A stretch of 64,000 nucleotides of DNA from Oscillospiraceae bacterium (GTDB lineage Bacteria; Bacillota; Clostridia; Monoglobales; WRAG01), in assembly GCA_009780345.1 (NCBI GenBank), contig WRAG01000009.1, positions 1 to 64,000 on the forward strand, written 5' to 3'. Shown here one piece after another: positions 59,853 to 64,000 of this stretch (its first letter is position 1; each line of letters opens with the position of its first letter). The notes under the pieces were generated by a model. It did no database searches and was not told where the DNA came from. It saw only the letters and a program-made list of their open reading frames with translations. A program made the translations under genes and the position numbers.

Positions 59853-59881
59853 AGCGTTCGCGAAAAAGCGGGCGCTTTTTT
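59853..59881 (+). terminator. Intrinsic terminator between fic and virB4
   Basis: AGCGttCGCgaaaaaGCGggCGCTTTTTT. Confidence 0.7.
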
Positions 59882-59908
59882 CGTGTTTAGGAAAGGACTG
59901 AAATACAT

Positions 59909-61750
59909 ATGTTTACAAAGAAAAAATTTGCGGCAACGGCGGAACAAGTGAGCGATGATATTCAATTACACGAATTCCTCGACACAACCATGCCGTCAAC
60001 TATAAAATTTTATAACGACCACTATATCTGCGGAAACACATATCGCTCGGTTTGGGCGATTCGTGAATATCCAACCGAAACAACGGAGCAAGGAATCCTT
60101 CGGCACTTGGGAGAGAAAGACGGCGTAACACTTAAGATTTATACGCGCCATGTAACGCCTGCGGAGGAACGGAAAATCATTCAAAACGCGACAAACCGCA
60201 ATAAACTTAAACGGAGCGCGACAAGCGATTTACAACAAGAAATTGTTGCGAACAGTAATCTGCAAGATGTGGCGAATATCATCGCACAACTTCACAGGGA
60301 TAAAGAACCACTCATACATACGGCGGTATATATTGAAATATTCGCCTACACGTTAGACCGTCTGCGTGAACTGCAAACTGATGTGAACGCGGAACTTATT
60401 CGGTCAAAGATGAATATTGACCGCTTAATCTTGCGACAGCGCGAAGGATTTCTATCAGTAATGCCTATCGGATATAACGCTTTTGGAACTCAATTTGAAA
60501 GGGTGCTGCCGGCCACTTCGGTGAGCAATTTATATCCGTTCAATTATTCCGGCAAAACCGATCCGAAAGGCTTCTGCATCGGACGAGAAAAATGCGGTTC
60601 AAATATCCTTGTGGACTTTAACCGCCGCGCCGATGATAAAACGAACGGAAATATCTTGATTCTCGGAAACAGTGGTCAGGGCAAAAGTTATCTACTCAAA
60701 TTGATTTTGCAGATATTACGGCAGAATAATATGAAGCTGATATGCCTCGATCCGGAGTCGGAATATGAAGATGTAGCGGTTTCGATGGGCGGTTGTTATC
60801 TCGACATGATGTCCGGCGAGTATGTGATAAACGTGTTAGAGCCGAAATTGTGGGACGACGGACAGAGCGACCAAAACGACAACTTAACCCCCAACGCGTT
60901 CAAAGTCTCATCTCGCTTGAGTCAGCATATATCGTTCCTAAAAGACTTTTTCCGCGCTTACAAGGACTTCAAGGACTCGCACCTCGACACTTTGGAAATT
61001 CTAATCGGAAAGCTGTATAGGAAATTCGATATTACAGATACCACGGACTTCGATAAACTGAAGCCGACCGATTATCCGATATTGAGCGATTTATATAACC
61101 TTGCGGAAAAGGAATATATGGAATATCAGGACGGAGAAAGACAACTCTACACAGCGGAACTATTGCAGGAATTGTGTTTGGGACTCCACTCCATGTGCGT
61201 GGGTTCGGAAAGCAAGTTTTTCGATGGACATACGAATATAACATCGGATAGACTTCTCGTTTTTGGTGTCCGCGGATTGTTAGACGCAAATAAAAACATC
61301 AGAAATGCTATGTTGTTCAACATCCTGTCGTATATGTCAAACCTTCTGCTGACTGAAGGAAACGCTGTCGCATCAGTGGATGAACTTTACTTATTCCTCA
61401 CCAATTTAACTGCAATTGAATATTTGCGCAATTTCACAAAACGTGTGCGGAAAAAGAATTCCATAGTAATTCTGGCGAGTCAGAATCTCGAAGATTTCAA
61501 CTTGCCCGGAATCGCGGAATACACAAAGCCGCTGTTCAGTATTCCGACACATCAATTCCTATTCAACGCAGGAACTATAGACTCCAAGTTTTATATGGAT
61601 ACACTGCAGCTTGAAAAGAGCGAATATGAACTGATTCGATATCCGGCGCGCGGAATGTGCCTTTACAAATGCGGAAACGAGCGGTATCACCTGCAAGTTA
61701 TCGCGCCGGATTATAAGGCGGCGTTGTTTGGAAATAAAGGTGGAAAGTAA
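59909..61750 (+). CDS. VirB4/TraC-like conjugation ATPase
   Basis: Walker A LGNSGQGKSYLLKL, Walker B ASVDELYLFL, ILASQNLEDF. Confidence 0.93.
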   Translation: MFTKKKFAATAEQVSDDIQLHEFLDTTMPSTIKFYNDHYICGNTYRSVWAIREYPTETTEQGILRHLGEKDGVTLKIYTRHVTPAEERKIIQNATNRNKLKRSATSDLQQEIVANSNLQDVANIIAQLHRDKEPLIHTAVYIEIFAYTLDRLRELQTDVNAELIRSKMNIDRLILRQREGFLSVMPIGYNAFGTQFERVLPATSVSNLYPFNYSGKTDPKGFCIGREKCGSNILVDFNRRADDKTNGNILILGNSGQGKSYLLKLILQILRQNNMKLICLDPESEYEDVAVSMGGCYLDMMSGEYVINVLEPKLWDDGQSDQNDNLTPNAFKVSSRLSQHISFLKDFFRAYKDFKDSHLDTLEILIGKLYRKFDITDTTDFDKLKPTDYPILSDLYNLAEKEYMEYQDGERQLYTAELLQELCLGLHSMCVGSESKFFDGHTNITSDRLLVFGVRGLLDANKNIRNAMLFNILSYMSNLLLTEGNAVASVDELYLFLTNLTAIEYLRNFTKRVRKKNSIVILASQNLEDFNLPGIAEYTKPLFSIPTHQFLFNAGTIDSKFYMDTLQLEKSEYELIRYPARGMCLYKCGNERYHLQVIAPDYKAALFGNKGGK

Positions 61751-61766
61751 TATTATTATATTCAAC

Positions 61767-61795
61767 TTGATTTTTAAAAGATAGTTTGGTATAAT
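61767..61795 (+). promoter_or_regulatory. sigmaA promoter TTGATT-17-TATAAT for rhuM-like gene
   Basis: TGGTATAAT extended -10 with 17 nt spacing. Confidence 0.6.
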
Positions 61796-61825
61796 ATTAA
61801 GAAATAAGCTGAAAGGTCGTCTTTT

Positions 61826-62941
61826 ATGAGTAGAAAAGAAAAAGATAAAAGTGTGCAAATTCGCAGTAGTGCGGCGGAATATTTATCATTTGTTGCGGCA
61901 ACCGGCGACAATAGCGAAAGTGTTGAGATGCGTTATGAGGATGAAAATATTTGGCTGACACAGAAAATGATGGCGACATTGTACGATGTTTCCGTTTCCA
62001 CTGTCAACGAACATATTAAGAAAATTTTTGATGATAGTGAACTTGACGAAAACTCAACTATTCGGAAATTCCGAATAGTTCAAGTTGAGGGCAACCGTGA
62101 GGTAGGACGAGAAGTTAAACATTACAACCTTCAAATGATAGTTGCTGTTGGGTTTAAGGTTGATAATGAACGAGCCGTTCAGTTTCGCAAATGGGCAAAC
62201 ACAATCGTAAAAGATTATACAATTCAAGGTTGGGCAATGGACGAAGAACGCCTAAAATACGGCGGAACTATTCTTACGCAAGAATATTTTGACCGTCAAC
62301 TTGAAAAAATTCGTGAAATAAGGTTATCAGAACGGCGGTTTTATCAAAAAATTACCGATATTTACGCGACAAGCCTTGATTATGACAAAACGGCGAAACT
62401 GACACAGGAACTTTTTGCAAAAGTTCAAAATAAATTACATTTCGCGGTTCACGGCAATACTGCCGCCGAAGTAATTTACAATCGCGCAAATGCGGACAAA
62501 GAGCATATGGGATTGAAAACGTGGAGCGCCGCGCCGCAAGGAAAGATTCAGCGAAGTGATATTATTGTTGCGAAGAATTATCTGTCCGAGGACGAACTGA
62601 GTTCATTGGAGCTTATCGTGTCTGCGTATCTTGATTTGGCGGAAAATCGTGCGCGGCGGCGGATTCCTATGACGATGGAAGATTGGATAAATCATCTTGA
62701 TTTGATTTTACAAGCTGACGGAAATGAATTGTTGACCAATGCCGGCAAAATATCAGCGCAAATTGCTGAACAGCATGCTCTTTGCGAATTTGAAAAGTAT
62801 CGTATTATACAGGACAAACTGTTCGAAAGCGACTATGATAGGTATATGATACAGTTAGAAACGCTTGTATACAACGGCGATGAGGTGACGGATGAAATTC
62901 AGAAACATGAAACGGACGTCGGACCGCAAATGAATATGTAA
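61826..62941 (+). CDS. RhuM-family protein
   Basis: ENIWLTQKMMATLYDVSVSTVNEHIKKIF..STIRKFRIVQVEGNREV..HYNLQMIVAVGFKV. Confidence 0.92.
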   Translation: MSRKEKDKSVQIRSSAAEYLSFVAATGDNSESVEMRYEDENIWLTQKMMATLYDVSVSTVNEHIKKIFDDSELDENSTIRKFRIVQVEGNREVGREVKHYNLQMIVAVGFKVDNERAVQFRKWANTIVKDYTIQGWAMDEERLKYGGTILTQEYFDRQLEKIREIRLSERRFYQKITDIYATSLDYDKTAKLTQELFAKVQNKLHFAVHGNTAAEVIYNRANADKEHMGLKTWSAAPQGKIQRSDIIVAKNYLSEDELSSLELIVSAYLDLAENRARRRIPMTMEDWINHLDLILQADGNELLTNAGKISAQIAEQHALCEFEKYRIIQDKLFESDYDRYMIQLETLVYNGDEVTDEIQKHETDVGPQMNM

Positions 62942-62956
62942 AATAACTGAACAACC

Positions 62957-62995
62957 GAAAAAACGCTTGTAACTATGAAGTTACAAGCGTTTTTT
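62957..62995. terminator. Bidirectional terminator
   Basis: AAAAAACGCTTGTAACTatgAAGTTACAAGCGTTTTTT. Confidence 0.85.
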
Positions 62996-63014
62996 GATGC
63001 TCGAAATACAGTGT

Positions 63015-63647
63015 TTATTCAGCTTTCCACAATTCTGCGATAAGAGCGTCCAACGAGCGAATTGCGTGGCTAACTTTATCGACTGTTAAATTGCTTTCAA
63101 TATGCGTTTTATCTTGCTTTCGGAACAGGCTGGATTTTGCGCTGACAAGAATACTGATAAATGGCAAGAGGGCGGGATCACCGTCAAACGCGGTGTATTT
63201 GTAAATCCCCCGCTCCTCTGTTGCGTATCGGCAATCATTCTCAACCAATTCGCGTAACGCTCCGGCGAATGTGCCGTCCGAGAAAGATTGATTTGCCATT
63301 TGTGCAATTTTTTCCTTTAATTCCTTTGCAAAATAAGGATTACCGCCTGATAGAATAATTTTTGCATAATGCTGAATTTCTTTTGCATTGGACTTGAAAG
63401 TCAATGGTTCGGGATTTTCTGTTTTCCGACCTTCGGGAACAAAACCATGCTTGGATAGGGTTTGGAGTGTTGACTCGCCCAAATCACCGTCAACTGTGCC
63501 ATTCACATCTATAACTAAATGCCCGACTTCGTAGGCACAGGATGGCACACCGCAATAATGCGGCTCAACTCCCCAAATCTCACCAAGTAAATTAACTAAT
63601 TCTTTGCGCTTTTCTTTCGTTACGTTAAAATTGTATTTCATATACAA
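63015..63647 (-). CDS. Hypothetical ICE-associated protein
   Basis: 210 aa ORF on the opposite strand; short N-terminal start MKYNFNVTKEKRKELVNLLGEIWGVEPHYCGVPSCAYEVG. Confidence 0.65.
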   Translation of the reverse strand: MYMKYNFNVTKEKRKELVNLLGEIWGVEPHYCGVPSCAYEVGHLVIDVNGTVDGDLGESTLQTLSKHGFVPEGRKTENPEPLTFKSNAKEIQHYAKIILSGGNPYFAKELKEKIAQMANQSFSDGTFAGALRELVENDCRYATEERGIYKYTAFDGDPALLPFISILVSAKSSLFRKQDKTHIESNLTVDKVSHAIRSLDALIAELWKAE

Positions 63648-63784
63648 AACCTACCCTTCATTAAGATTGTTGGTATGTTAACGTGAATTACAATAAAGTT
63701 CAAGATGTAAGTTTCACAAAGATTGGCGTGGAGTTTTGTTGGTATTTTCAAAATAATAATTTTTATAGAAACGAGGTGACGCGC

Positions 63785-64000
63785 ATGCCAGCACCAGCGG
63801 CAGTTATAGCTGCAAGAGCAGCATTGGCACTATTAAAAGATAAACGAGTAAGGACGGCTTTATTGAGCGTTATCGTTGGAATAATCGGCACTTTTATAAT
63901 TATAATCGGTACGTTTTTTTCAATCAGACAAGGTAGTCAGCAGAGTAATCAATTTGTATTGGGATATCTGTTCAATCCACATACGATAAATATTAGTGGT
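63785..64000 (+). CDS. Conjugation-associated membrane protein (CwlT/NlpC-P60-type N-terminus), partial
   Basis: MPAPAAVIAARAALALLKDKRVRTALLSVIVGIIGTFIIIIGTFFS..., SD gaggtgac; runs off the right edge. Confidence 0.55.
   Translation, partial: MPAPAAVIAARAALALLKDKRVRTALLSVIVGIIGTFIIIIGTFFSIRQGSQQSNQFVLGYLFNPHTINISG

Larger units (their letters stand above)
31340..64000. mobile_element. Integrative conjugative element (left part; right end outside window)
   Basis: Disrupted carboxypeptidase at left; VirB4, VirB6-like, PrgI-like, DUF3852, ArdA-like, SpoVG/AbrB paralogues, sortase/Cna-B, methyltransferases. Confidence 0.8.

Overview
The window is a Firmicutes/Clostridia-type chromosomal segment (about 1-31.3 kb) followed by most of a conjugative element (ICE) from about 31.34 kb to the right edge. 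The backbone carries a PhoPR-like two-component system, ppdK, tadA, an HPr-like gene, a GNAT gene, clpC, parC/parE, holA, ftsH, murC, spoVG, an FHA gene, an ftsW-type gene, a class B PBP, mecA and a comEC-like gene. It also holds a small TnpW/TnpX-type serine-recombinase element (about 2.3-5.97 kb). The ICE starts inside a D-Ala-D-Ala carboxypeptidase gene, which is truncated right after the SGNDAA motif. ICE content: an LRR / hypothetical / RHS toxin / membrane-protein cassette, two DNA methyltransferases plus an ArdA-like protein, AbrB and SpoVG paralogues, a class D sortase, a CAP protein, a 12-repeat Cna-B adhesin ending exactly at LPQTGF, VirB-like transfer genes (DUF3852, VirB6-like, PrgI-like, VirB4), and Fic and RhuM cargo genes. 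The most unusual signal is a family of modular palindrome arrays. Most sit in the 5' leaders of housekeeping genes (ppdK, clpC, holA, ftsW, pbp), oriented toward the gene, and share a core hairpin GGATTG-NNAAGG..CCTTGTCG with a compensatory base change between copies. Other notable signals: an ORF overlapping the cytosine methyltransferase in another frame with its own Shine-Dalgarno, intrinsic terminators placed just upstream of ICE start codons, helically phased Pho-box-like repeats, an operator-like dyad over the recombinase promoter, and a frameshift at a CCC-T site in a conserved gene. No tRNA, rRNA or CRISPR was recognised. All family names come from reading motifs by eye, without database searches.
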